Assembly (NCBI GenBank): GCA_009693225.1
Contig: SHXP01000066.1
Location: 1 to 10,127 of the forward strand
Direction: 5' to 3'
Length of the DNA: 10,127 nt
Source: Limnohabitans sp.
GTDB lineage: Bacteria > Pseudomonadota > Gammaproteobacteria > Burkholderiales > Burkholderiaceae_C
Shown here piece after piece: positions 1 to 6,868 of the stretch. The first letter of the stretch is position 1. Every line of letters begins with the position of its first letter. A program made the translations under genes and the position numbers. The notes below the pieces were generated by a model that was not told the DNA's origin, ran no database searches, and was given only the letters and a program-made list of their open reading frames with translations.

Positions 1-11
1 TAAGCTGTTGT

Positions 12-689
12 TTACTTGATTCGAACGACAGAGCCTGTGCCGCGGTGAGTGGATTCAGATCCGGGCTGAGCGTTAAAGGGAATGGATTCACCAAGGGCTA
101 AGACAAGGGCATCCTTGGCTGTGATGATGCTTTGCGCCACTTCCTCCACCGAGCAGCGCTTGTCCATGGAGCGGTTCCGGATGACTTTGAAAGCCTCTGC
201 ATCGCTAATGCCGCTGGTATCCATCAAGAAACGCTTGGCTTGTTCAATGCTGCGTACGGACTCGATGCGGCCTTCAAGCTTGCTGATGCGCTTGAGCAGA
301 TCCTGCCGCACTTTATGTTGATTGACCGCCAATACGATAGCCGACAATACGCCGAATGGCTTGACCGGGGAAAACAAAAGTGAAGCTGAATTCAGCTGGC
401 AAGACAGATCCAGCACCATGGGGCTTTCAAATTTTAAAACCGACACCACAATTTTATTTTTCAATAAGTTCAACAAGGCTTTGTCTATCTTGATGAAAGC
501 TTCAGGAACCAGGGACAGCACCACCAGGTTAACGGACAGCAAATCGCTTATGACCGGCGGCCAGACCTGTTGATAAGGCATGCCCAGTCGCTCAAGCTGC
601 TTTGAAATCAGACGGCATTCAGCATCCAGCGGATGGCATAAACCCACCTGCATCTGGCGCAAACCGGCAACCACATCATGCTTTTCCAT
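12..689 (-). CDS. amiR: AmiR-type ANTAR-domain antitermination regulator
   Basis: Product of 225 aa. In the AmiC/AmiR system AmiR binds leader mRNA and prevents transcription termination, while AmiC without inducing amide holds it inactive. Residues about 8-130 look like an AmiR pseudo-receiver: an FESP motif near residues 87-90 matches the YESP of Pseudomonas AmiR. A linking helix (about 125-150) follows, then an ANTAR domain (about 148-196) with AKRFLM, EAF, the SMDKR segment and EEVAQSII. I start at the ATG at 689 rather than the in-frame ATG at 722. GAGG lies 4 bases upstream of 689, 722 has no visible Shine-Dalgarno, and from 689 the N-terminus aligns without gap to Pseudomonas AmiR (GLRQMQV against SLRELQV). 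The protein runs about 29 residues past the usual 196-residue AmiR as a polar tail. It is the last gene of the cluster seen here, 61 bases after amiC. Confidence 0.9.
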   Translation of the reverse strand: MEKHDVVAGLRQMQVGLCHPLDAECRLISKQLERLGMPYQQVWPPVISDLLSVNLVVLSLVPEAFIKIDKALLNLLKNKIVVSVLKFESPMVLDLSCQLNSASLLFSPVKPFGVLSAIVLAVNQHKVRQDLLKRISKLEGRIESVRSIEQAKRFLMDTSGISDAEAFKVIRNRSMDKRCSVEEVAQSIITAKDALVLALGESIPFNAQPGSESTHRGTGSVVRIK

Positions 690-750
690 ACAACCTCGCT
701 GGAAGTGATATATGACATTCATGCAGTAAATATTTCAACAGCATGCAAAC

Positions 751-1866
751 CTAAAGAGCTGAAATGGCATAGGACATCAGATACGGATCCGGCCGAACTG
801 TCCTCTTTGATTCCTTGACAATTTCAAAATCACCATTCGCGCACGAACGACCGATGCGCGAGTACAACCAGCAATGGTTGTTGTCCGGGTCAATGCGGAT
901 GCGTCCCTGAGGTGCATCTATTTCCATGCCGCGTAAAACCTTTAGCAGGCTGTCAGTGCTTATGTTGTTGGCTTCAATTAGCGCCTTGGCAAATAGCATA
1001 ACCTGAAAATACGCAGACTCCCAGCATTGATTGATCGGCACTTCTTTTGTCAAATCTGCCAAGTGTTGCCAGTCAGGCCGGAGCGAGTTCTTCAAAAGAG
1101 AAGCAAAAAACGGTGCAGCTGTGTAGTGGTCAGCACGGGCCGCCGGATTCATAGCGGCCAGCTCAGCCTCGGAAGTGGTGAGACTGGCGATAGGTAATGT
1201 TTGCGGTTGAAAACCGGCTTTCGCATATGTTTCATACAAAGCGGTTGTTGACGCACCCACCACAGTTGAAAATATGAAATCCGGTTTGCACGCGGCTATA
1301 TCGGCACACAAAGGTCTGAAGGCCGCGTGTAATGCATCTAGACTCAGGTAATGCTCCCCCAAGATCTGACCGCCGAACCCTTTGACCATGTCTTTCATGA
1401 TCCGGTTGGATTCATACGGATAAACGTAATCCGATCCGATGAGATAGGCATTTTTCCCAAACAGGGAAAACATGAATTCAGCGAGGATGATGATGTTTTG
1501 ATTCGGGCAAGCGCCTGTATATATGACGTTCGGGGAAAATTCGAAACCTTCATACAAGGTCGGGTAGAAAAGCAGCTTGTTGTGCTTTTCAATAACCGGC
1601 ACCACCGACTTACGGCTTATGGAGGTGTAACAGCCGAAGATTACGCTCACCGCATGTTCCGTGATCAATTGTTCACTCATCGTGGAAAAAAGAAACGGAT
1701 CTGACTGGGGATCCATATAAAAGGGCTGAATTTCCAGTCTGTGCGCAGCCAGTTGGAGATTCACGGCTTGAATGGCAAGCGTGGTGGCGTGCAATTGGGT
1801 CTTCTCGATCACAGCGGTGGTGCCTGTTTGGGAAAAAAGTACGCCAACAGGAATAAGGGTCTTCAT
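751..1866 (-). CDS. amiC: AmiC-type cytoplasmic amide sensor, negative regulator of the amidase operon
   Basis: Product of 371 aa with a periplasmic-binding-protein fold but no signal peptide, as expected for AmiC, which works in the cytoplasm by binding amide and releasing AmiR. It begins with GVLFSQTGTTA after a 7-residue lead. Pocket residues known from Pseudomonas AmiC are present with a constant offset of 3: Tyr80 and Ser82 (GCYTS), Tyr101 and Thr103 (YPT), Tyr147 and Tyr149 (GSDYVYP). Pro107 of the Pseudomonas protein is Leu104 here, beside the pocket, so amide preference could differ. Other family blocks are PIASLTTSEAE (225-235), the IDAPQG stretch near 316-321 and RPDPY (358-362). 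The ATG overlaps the stop of the VWA gene by ATGA, with AGGAAGAG upstream as ribosome-binding site. This suggests translational coupling. Pseudomonas recollections are from memory, not a search. Confidence 0.94.
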   Translation of the reverse strand: MKTLIPVGVLFSQTGTTAVIEKTQLHATTLAIQAVNLQLAAHRLEIQPFYMDPQSDPFLFSTMSEQLITEHAVSVIFGCYTSISRKSVVPVIEKHNKLLFYPTLYEGFEFSPNVIYTGACPNQNIIILAEFMFSLFGKNAYLIGSDYVYPYESNRIMKDMVKGFGGQILGEHYLSLDALHAAFRPLCADIAACKPDFIFSTVVGASTTALYETYAKAGFQPQTLPIASLTTSEAELAAMNPAARADHYTAAPFFASLLKNSLRPDWQHLADLTKEVPINQCWESAYFQVMLFAKALIEANNISTDSLLKVLRGMEIDAPQGRIRIDPDNNHCWLYSRIGRSCANGDFEIVKESKRTVRPDPYLMSYAISAL

Positions 1867-3497
1867 GAAAAGCTCTTCCTGATTTTTTTCAAAACACTGC
1901 GCATGGCCAATTCCATATTGGCTGCTTCACAAACCACAGTATGCGGAATACCGAAAATTTGCTGACACACCCGCGCTTGCAAAGAGCCTATTTTCATACA
2001 GTTAACCGCCACCCCCTCTTCCCAGAGTTGAGCCACTGCATATTGGGCGTCCAGCAGCAGGTAATTCTCTTGTACGACATCCACATCGCTGGGGACCCCG
2101 TCGGTCAGAACCAGAACCATGGGTTTTTGGAGGCGCTTGCTGCACAAATTGCCCATGTGCCGCAATGCTGCGCCGAGTCTGGTTGAAAAGCCTGCCTGCA
2201 AACCCTTTATGGCCTTACGCTCCGAGGCTGACCAGGGAGACGTGAAATCCTTGTGCAAACTGATGCTGACATCAGCACGGGTATTCGAGTGAAAGCTCGA
2301 AACAGCGAAAGGAATATGTATCGATTGAAAAAAATCAGCCAGATATGAAATAGCCCTCTTTTCAATATCCAGAATACTGGTGAAGGTGCCGGGAATACGG
2401 TCGTTAGCCGATTCAGACGCATCAATCAAGACCATCACTCCAGCGCTCAGTTGCTGGCGCTGCCACAGTTGATAGATGTTTTCAGTCGGTGAAATACGGC
2501 AGCGCAAATCAACACTACGCTCTATGGCTTTGTCTAGCCAAAGTTGCTCACCATCGTCTGTGGAAACTTTAAATTCACCGCGCATGGTGCGTTTTCTTCG
2601 CGATTTGAACGGAGTTGCATGCGCTGCACGCAAAGGAATTCCTTTTGCACCGTAAGCTGGAGCCAGGCCTGTGTGATTCACCATCACAAAGGCCTCTTTC
2701 ATGGTGCCGTTTTCTCCGTCCCATTCATCATAGTAAAAAATGATCGGTTCCTTGATGACAGGCAATTCCTCCAGCGGAGGTGGTTGGCTGGCGGAATGCG
2801 TCACAGTTTCCTGGATTTTCTGTTCAACCGATGCGTCAGTCCACAAAATGGAATTATCATCGCGGTATGTTGGCCAGACCGCATATCGGGTATGGTCAAA
2901 CTGGTATCGCATCTGTCCGAGGTCATTGGCCAGAATAGATCCGGCTTCACGCAGCGCAGCAAATCCTTGACCGCTGCTCAATACCTGGTCAAACATGGTC
3001 AGCGCCTTGCCGCACCAGTAATCGCCATATACATTGCTTCTGCGCTTAAGACAGACCGACAATTTGGCCAGCTGAGTTTCCACGCCACCGATGTCCAGCG
3101 CCTGCGCTATGTCCAATCGAGAAGCAAAAACAGCGTCGATGCCCTCTATCTCCCCAGCAATCAGACGCTCAACCCGCTCATCTTCCAACAAAGAAATCAA
3201 GGCCAGAGATAGCTGCTTGAATTTACCCATTGGCTGAAAAAAAGCTGAGTGCAATAAGTGGGCCTTAGCGTGCGCTGCCATGCATAACACATCTACAGGG
3301 AGATACCCGTCTTGTAAAAAATTGGCCAGTTGCTCTGACAAGCTGTGCGGCAGCGACAGACCGAAAGGGGTAATTGCAAGTCTCTGCTGTTTATTGTGAC
3401 GCTCCAGTGCCACCAGCGGTTTTTGCTGTTGGGGTTGCTGCAATCCACGCAACACGGCTTCAAGCCATTTGTCTGCAAGCACTGTTGCCATGTGCAT
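1863..3497 (-). CDS. CbbO/NorD-like von Willebrand factor A (VWA) domain protein
   Basis: Product of 544 aa from ATG 3497. The open frame runs back to a GTG at 3554, but that would overlap the upstream gene by 53 bases. ATG 3497 sits 4 bases after that gene's stop, which suggests reinitiation; a second ATG at 3491 is also possible. The N-terminal half is helical and carries LEDERVERL (about 104-112), a motif seen in NorD/CbbO proteins. A basic stretch (SRRKR, about 299-303) precedes the C-terminal VWA domain (about 350-544). The metal-ion-dependent adhesion site is complete: DASES (Asp359, Ser361, Ser363), Thr439 and Asp466 in LTDGVPSD. In CbbQO and NorQD pairs the VWA protein links the AAA+ ring to its client. 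No signal peptide or membrane segment is seen, so it is probably cytoplasmic. The client is unknown; AmiE, the transporter and AmiC-AmiR are all candidates by context only. Confidence 0.85.
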   Translation of the reverse strand: MHMATVLADKWLEAVLRGLQQPQQQKPLVALERHNKQQRLAITPFGLSLPHSLSEQLANFLQDGYLPVDVLCMAAHAKAHLLHSAFFQPMGKFKQLSLALISLLEDERVERLIAGEIEGIDAVFASRLDIAQALDIGGVETQLAKLSVCLKRRSNVYGDYWCGKALTMFDQVLSSGQGFAALREAGSILANDLGQMRYQFDHTRYAVWPTYRDDNSILWTDASVEQKIQETVTHSASQPPPLEELPVIKEPIIFYYDEWDGENGTMKEAFVMVNHTGLAPAYGAKGIPLRAAHATPFKSRRKRTMRGEFKVSTDDGEQLWLDKAIERSVDLRCRISPTENIYQLWQRQQLSAGVMVLIDASESANDRIPGTFTSILDIEKRAISYLADFFQSIHIPFAVSSFHSNTRADVSISLHKDFTSPWSASERKAIKGLQAGFSTRLGAALRHMGNLCSKRLQKPMVLVLTDGVPSDVDVVQENYLLLDAQYAVAQLWEEGVAVNCMKIGSLQARVCQQIFGIPHTVVCEAANMELAMRSVLKKIRKSFS

Positions 3498-3501
3498 TGA
3501 C

Positions 3502-4323
3502 TCAATTCGGTACAGCAGCCAGGACCAGCGGAAGCAAGGCCAGCAATGTGGCACGGATCGTAGGCTCGTCGGTAACCGGATCTATCAAAGCCGCCTTGAG
3601 CAGATTTTGCTGCGCTTTCCCGGCGGTCATCAATTTGGCACCGTGTATCAGCATACGTGTTGAAACACCTTCAAACAAACCGGTACCGGCCAATTTACGG
3701 GAACTTGACCCGAAGTTAGCCAGCGCCCGGGCAAGAGCGGGCTGACAACCGGATTCGGACGCAATGATGCGTTGCTCCAACTCGATGGCCGGGTAATCAA
3801 AACGAACCGCAATAAAGCGCTGCTTAATGGATTCTTTCAAATCACGCATCACACTCTGGTATCCGGGGTTGTAGGACACAACGAGCATGAAACGGGGCGG
3901 CGCATGAAGCACTTCGCCGGTCTTGTCTATGAAGAGCTGGCGGCGGTGATCGGCCAGCGCATTCAGAACCACCAGCGCTTCCTGTCTGGCTTCTATCACT
4001 TCATCCAGATAACAAATTCCGCCTTGCCTGACCGCTTGAGTTAAGGTGCCGTCTATCCAAGGTGTTTCGTTTCCTTTGAGTATGTATCTTCCGACCAGGT
4101 CACTTGCACTGGTGTCTTCATTGCAAGCCACCGTCCACATCGGCACCTGTAGCTGCTGCGCCATGTATTCCACAAAACGCGTTTTGCCGCAGCCGGTAGG
4201 CCCTTTAATCAGCAAAGGCAGGCAGTGATCGAATGCTTGGCGGAAAACCAATTCTTCTTCACCGAGGTGGTGGTATGAAATAGTCAAGCTTGGATACCGG
4301 TTTGTATTTTTGCGGCAAAACAA
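3502..4323 (-). CDS. CbbQ/NirQ/NorQ-family AAA+ ATPase (MoxR class)
   Basis: Product of 273 aa, about the normal length for CbbQ/NorQ. Visible motifs: Walker A GPTGCGKT (41-48) followed by RFVEYMA; the family block ASDLVGRYILKG (73-84); Walker B ICYLDEV (103-109, Asp107 and Glu108); a sensor-1 Asn in SYNPG (150-154); an Arg-finger region at KQRF (167-170); a sensor-2 type STR (221-223). Members form hexamers that, with a VWA partner, remodel a client such as Rubisco or nitric oxide reductase. Here the VWA partner follows after 4 bases. It occupies the place of amiB in the Pseudomonas operon, but is a short single-domain CbbQ type. The start is uncertain: no ATG precedes Walker A. TTG 4323 has AGGG 7 bases upstream, inside the preceding hairpin; TTG 4287 is the alternative, and the frame is closed by a stop at 4348-4350. 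Confidence 0.87.
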   Translation of the reverse strand: MFCRKNTNRYPSLTISYHHLGEEELVFRQAFDHCLPLLIKGPTGCGKTRFVEYMAQQLQVPMWTVACNEDTSASDLVGRYILKGNETPWIDGTLTQAVRQGGICYLDEVIEARQEALVVLNALADHRRQLFIDKTGEVLHAPPRFMLVVSYNPGYQSVMRDLKESIKQRFIAVRFDYPAIELEQRIIASESGCQPALARALANFGSSSRKLAGTGLFEGVSTRMLIHGAKLMTAGKAQQNLLKAALIDPVTDEPTIRATLLALLPLVLAAVPN

Positions 4324-4363
4324 AACAGCACCCTGAAACCCTTGCAGTCACAGGGTGTTTTTT
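4317..4363 (-). terminator. Hairpin with T-rich tail after amiE: possible partial terminator overlapping the next gene's ribosome-binding site
   Basis: On the minus strand CACCCTG (4357-4351) pairs perfectly with CAGGGTG (4335-4329) around a 15-base loop. It is followed by CTG and TTTTGTTTT (4325-4317), and preceded by a run of six A that could extend the pairing. It begins 11 bases after the amiE stop. The AGGG that best serves TTG 4323 lies in the 3' arm, and the TTG lies in the T-rich tail. The loop is long and the tail is broken by G, so termination would be partial at most. This fits high amiE and lower downstream expression. Confidence 0.5.
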
Positions 4364-4373
4364 GGACAAAGGA

Positions 4374-5411
4374 TCAGCGATGCTTGGTCGACTGATTCGG
4401 AATGCCGTCAATCGGCGCTTCGTCTGTTCCAGGTGTAGACCGAGTGAAGGACTCGACCATTTTGCGCGCACCTTCCGGATCGTTAACCCATTTCGAATAG
4501 AACTCGAAAGGACAATCGGCCACACCACTCGCATCTTCACCTGAATTGATTTTCCCAGTGTAGCCGCGGTGCAGCAGTTTATACAAATGGTTTTGCGATT
4601 GCATGGTACGTCTGGCATCACGGATCAGTCCGACAGACAGTTCGGCATATTGAATGCCCATATCCTCTTCGCCGCATTCCCCAAGTGTGCGGCCGTCAAA
4701 GCCGACAATGGCAGAGTGTCCGAAATATGAATACACACCATCAAAACCGGATGCATTGGCCACAGCCACATAGCAATTGTTCATCCAGGCCATTGCCTTG
4801 GCCACAATCACCTGCTGGTCCTTGGCTGGGTACATATAACCCTGACAGCGCACAATCAACTCGGCTCCGCGCATCGCGCAATCACGCCAAATTTCCGGGT
4901 AATTGCCATCGTCACAAATAATCAGACTTATCTTCATGCCCTTGGGGCCGTCTGAGACATAAGTGCAATTACCCGGGTACCAGCCCTCGATCGGTACCCA
5001 CGGCATGATTTTGCGGTATTTCTGCACAATCTCACCCTTGTCGTTCATCAGAATCAAGGTGTTGTAAGGCGCTTTCTTGGGATGCTCCTCATGGCGTTCA
5101 CCGGTCAGCGAAAAAACACCCCAGACTTTTGCTTTGCGGCATGCTGCTGCAAAAATTTCTGTTTCTTCGCCTGGCACAGTGGCAGCCGTCTCGTACATCT
5201 CCTTGGAGTCATACATGATGCCGTGGGTTGAGTACTCGGGAAAAATAACCAAATCCATGCCTGGTAAACCCTGTTTCATACCGACCAGCATGTCGCCGAT
5301 TTTGCGTGCGTTTTCCAGCACTTCATCCTTGGTATGCAAACGCGGCATTTTGTAGTTAACAACTGCAACGCCTACGCAATCCTTGCTGCTAGAAATATCT
5401 CCATGTCTCAT
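4374..5411 (-). CDS. amiE: Aliphatic amidase AmiE
   Basis: Product of 345 aa, full length (Pseudomonas AmiE is 346). It hydrolyses short aliphatic amides such as acetamide and propionamide to the acid and ammonia in the cytoplasm. It is a nitrilase-superfamily enzyme and a homohexamer in known cases. The N-terminus MRHGDISSS is the AmiE hallmark. Catalytic Glu59 (FPEY), Lys134 (KYRK), Glu142 (PIEG) and nucleophile Cys166 (IICDDGNYPEIWRDCA block) all sit at family numbering. Trp138 of the acyl pocket is kept; residue 139 is Val where I recall Cys in the Pseudomonas enzyme. The N-terminus and the ICDDGNYPEIWRD context exclude formamidase AmiF, which has a different start and ICHDG at the nucleophile. 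AGGAG lies 7 bases before the ATG, the strongest ribosome-binding site near this end of the cluster. The gene starts 20 bases after the UrtE-type gene stops, so it probably depends on the transporter transcript. Confidence 0.98.
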   Translation of the reverse strand: MRHGDISSSKDCVGVAVVNYKMPRLHTKDEVLENARKIGDMLVGMKQGLPGMDLVIFPEYSTHGIMYDSKEMYETAATVPGEETEIFAAACRKAKVWGVFSLTGERHEEHPKKAPYNTLILMNDKGEIVQKYRKIMPWVPIEGWYPGNCTYVSDGPKGMKISLIICDDGNYPEIWRDCAMRGAELIVRCQGYMYPAKDQQVIVAKAMAWMNNCYVAVANASGFDGVYSYFGHSAIVGFDGRTLGECGEEDMGIQYAELSVGLIRDARRTMQSQNHLYKLLHRGYTGKINSGEDASGVADCPFEFYSKWVNDPEGARKMVESFTRSTPGTDEAPIDGIPNQSTKHR

Positions 5412-5431
5412 AAGTGTTCTCCTGTTAATTG

Positions 5432-6127
5432 TTAAATTGTCAAAAATGCCTTGACGGCATCCACGTCTTCCGCCCCATTGCCGCAGCTGTGAACCACTGC
5501 CCCCCGCTCCAACACCACCAGCCGGTCAGCAACGCTGATTGCAAAACTAAGTACCTGTTCAGATAAAAGTACCGTGCAATCGGTTGCCTGTTGCAATTTA
5601 ATAAGTGCCGCTGCAATTTCCTTAATAATGGAAGGTTGTATGCCTTCAGTCGGTTCATCAAGAATCAATAAAACCGGCCCGGCCGTCAAAGCCCGGCCTA
5701 TCGCCACCATCTGCTGTTGACCGCCAGACAGATTCCCTGCTTTTCGATTTTTCATCTCCGACAGGACAGGAAATAATTCATACACAAGATCCGGGATTTT
5801 TTTCAAACGTCCGGTTTGCAACGCAGTCAACAGGTTTTCTTCAACGGTCAATTGCGCAAACAACAAACGTCCCTGAGGCACATAACCCAATCCCATACGG
5901 GCTCGTTCAAACACAGGCATACGGGTCATGTCCTGACCCATGAACTCGATACGCCCGGAGTGAACCGGCAGTAAACCCAACAGAGTTTTGAAAAAAGTTG
6001 ACTTGGACATGCCGTTTTTTCCGACAACAGCCACTGCTTCGTGCGCCTTCATATCGAAAGACACACCATGCAGCACAATGCTTTGTCCATAGCCGGCCAT
6101 TAAGTCTGTGGTCTTGAGCAAAGTCAT
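5432..6127 (-). CDS. urtE: UrtE-type ABC transporter ATP-binding subunit (short-chain amide/urea family) with altered Walker A
   Basis: Product of 231 aa, a LivF/UrtE-size ATPase of the branched-chain amino acid (HAAT) ABC family. Motifs: aromatic loop YGQ (13-15), Walker A region GKNGMSKS (36-43), Q-loop VPQGR (Gln85), signature LSGGQQQ (133-139), Walker B LLILDEP (153-159, Glu158), D-loop region EGIQPS and switch SEQ (189-191). The switch Gln in place of His is usual in this family. Unusual is Ser41, coded TCC, where Gly before the catalytic Lys42 is expected. UrtE relatives usually read GRNGMGKT or similar. It starts 3 bases after the UrtD-type stop and should pair with it as a heterodimer that powers the UrtB/UrtC-type channel. 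The name follows family position; the substrate is more likely amide than urea. Confidence 0.9.
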   Translation of the reverse strand: MTLLKTTDLMAGYGQSIVLHGVSFDMKAHEAVAVVGKNGMSKSTFFKTLLGLLPVHSGRIEFMGQDMTRMPVFERARMGLGYVPQGRLLFAQLTVEENLLTALQTGRLKKIPDLVYELFPVLSEMKNRKAGNLSGGQQQMVAIGRALTAGPVLLILDEPTEGIQPSIIKEIAAALIKLQQATDCTVLLSEQVLSFAISVADRLVVLERGAVVHSCGNGAEDVDAVKAFLTI

Positions 6128-6130
6128 CTT

Positions 6131-6868
6131 TTAATCGCCTAAATAGACTTCCCGCACACGCGGGTCGGCCTGTACCTGTTCGATGGAGCCTTCGCACAAT
6201 ATGGCACCCTGGTGCAATACCGTGACATTGCCGGACAGCTTCTTGACAAAGTCCATGTCGTGTTCAATCACAACAATGGCTTGAACGGCGGAAATCCGCT
6301 GAATCAGATCGACGGTCTGGTCGCGTTCTTTCAAACTCATGCCCGCCACAGGCTCATCAAGCAACAGCAATTGCGGGTGCTGCACCAGCAGCATGGCAAT
6401 TTCCAGCCACTGTTTCTGTCCGTGACTCAGGGTTCCCGCTTGTGTGTCGAGCAAATTCTCCAGATTGGTCGTGACGGCAACCGACAGGATTTCCTGATTG
6501 AACTGATCATCCCTGTTGAATATGGCCGACAACATGCTCTGACCTTTGGGTACTGAAATCTGAATGTTTTGATAGACCGTCAAATCGTCGTAGACCGAAG
6601 GAGTTTGAAACTTGCGGCCCATGCCCATTCGCGTACGTTTAAATTCGCTTTCGTTGTCTATACGGACACCTGAAAAAAAAATGCTGCCCTTGCCGGCTTG
6701 TGTCTTGCCGCATATGGCATCGAGCAAGGTAGTCTTACCTGCACCGTTAGGACCGATGATGCAACGGATTTCGCCGGAGTGCACACTCAAGCTGATATGG
6801 TCGATGGCGACAAAACCGCCAAAAGCCACCAGCAGATCGTTGACTTCCAAAAGAGCTTGCTTACTCAT
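6131..6868 (-). CDS. urtD: UrtD-type ABC transporter ATP-binding subunit (short-chain amide/urea family)
   Basis: Product of 245 aa, the normal UrtD size. Motifs: Walker A GPNGAGKT (39-46), Q-loop RKFQTP (Gln88), signature LSHGQKQWLEIAMLL (147-161), Walker B LLLLDEPVAGM (167-177) and switch His203 (IEHDM). LSHGQKQWLE and DEPVAGM are UrtD hallmarks that separate it from LivG. The C-terminus ends in VYLGD, as in the family. The ATG overlaps the UrtC-type stop by ATGA, so translation is probably coupled. All residues for ATP hydrolysis in its own P-loop are intact. In the predicted heterodimer this P-loop faces the canonical LSGGQ of the UrtE-type subunit and would form the active site. Confidence 0.93.
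   Translation of the reverse strand: MSKQALLEVNDLLVAFGGFVAIDHISLSVHSGEIRCIIGPNGAGKTTLLDAICGKTQAGKGSIFFSGVRIDNESEFKRTRMGMGRKFQTPSVYDDLTVYQNIQISVPKGQSMLSAIFNRDDQFNQEILSVAVTTNLENLLDTQAGTLSHGQKQWLEIAMLLVQHPQLLLLDEPVAGMSLKERDQTVDLIQRISAVQAIVVIEHDMDFVKKLSGNVTVLHQGAILCEGSIEQVQADPRVREVYLGD

Noticed and set aside
690..750. Inverted CATGC/GCATG arms in the amiC-amiR gap as a regulatory hairpin
   Set aside because: Only 5 bp with a 16-base spacer and a mismatch on extension, no T-run, so it is probably chance.
2544..3212. Plus-strand open frame of 222 codons
   Set aside because: It lies inside the VWA gene on the opposite strand, has no recognisable motif, and the minus-strand frame carries clear family motifs throughout.
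3498..3554. Upstream GTG 3554 as start of the VWA protein
   Set aside because: It would overlap the end of the AAA+ gene by 53 bases, and the added residues look like out-of-frame translation of that gene. ATG 3497 just after the stop is more natural.
4374..5411. Formamidase (AmiF) as the enzyme identity, suggested by Fmd-type transporters
   Set aside because: The MRHGDISSS start and the residues around Cys166 (ICDDGNYPEIWRD) are those of AmiE. AmiF has a different N-terminus and ICHDG at the nucleophile.
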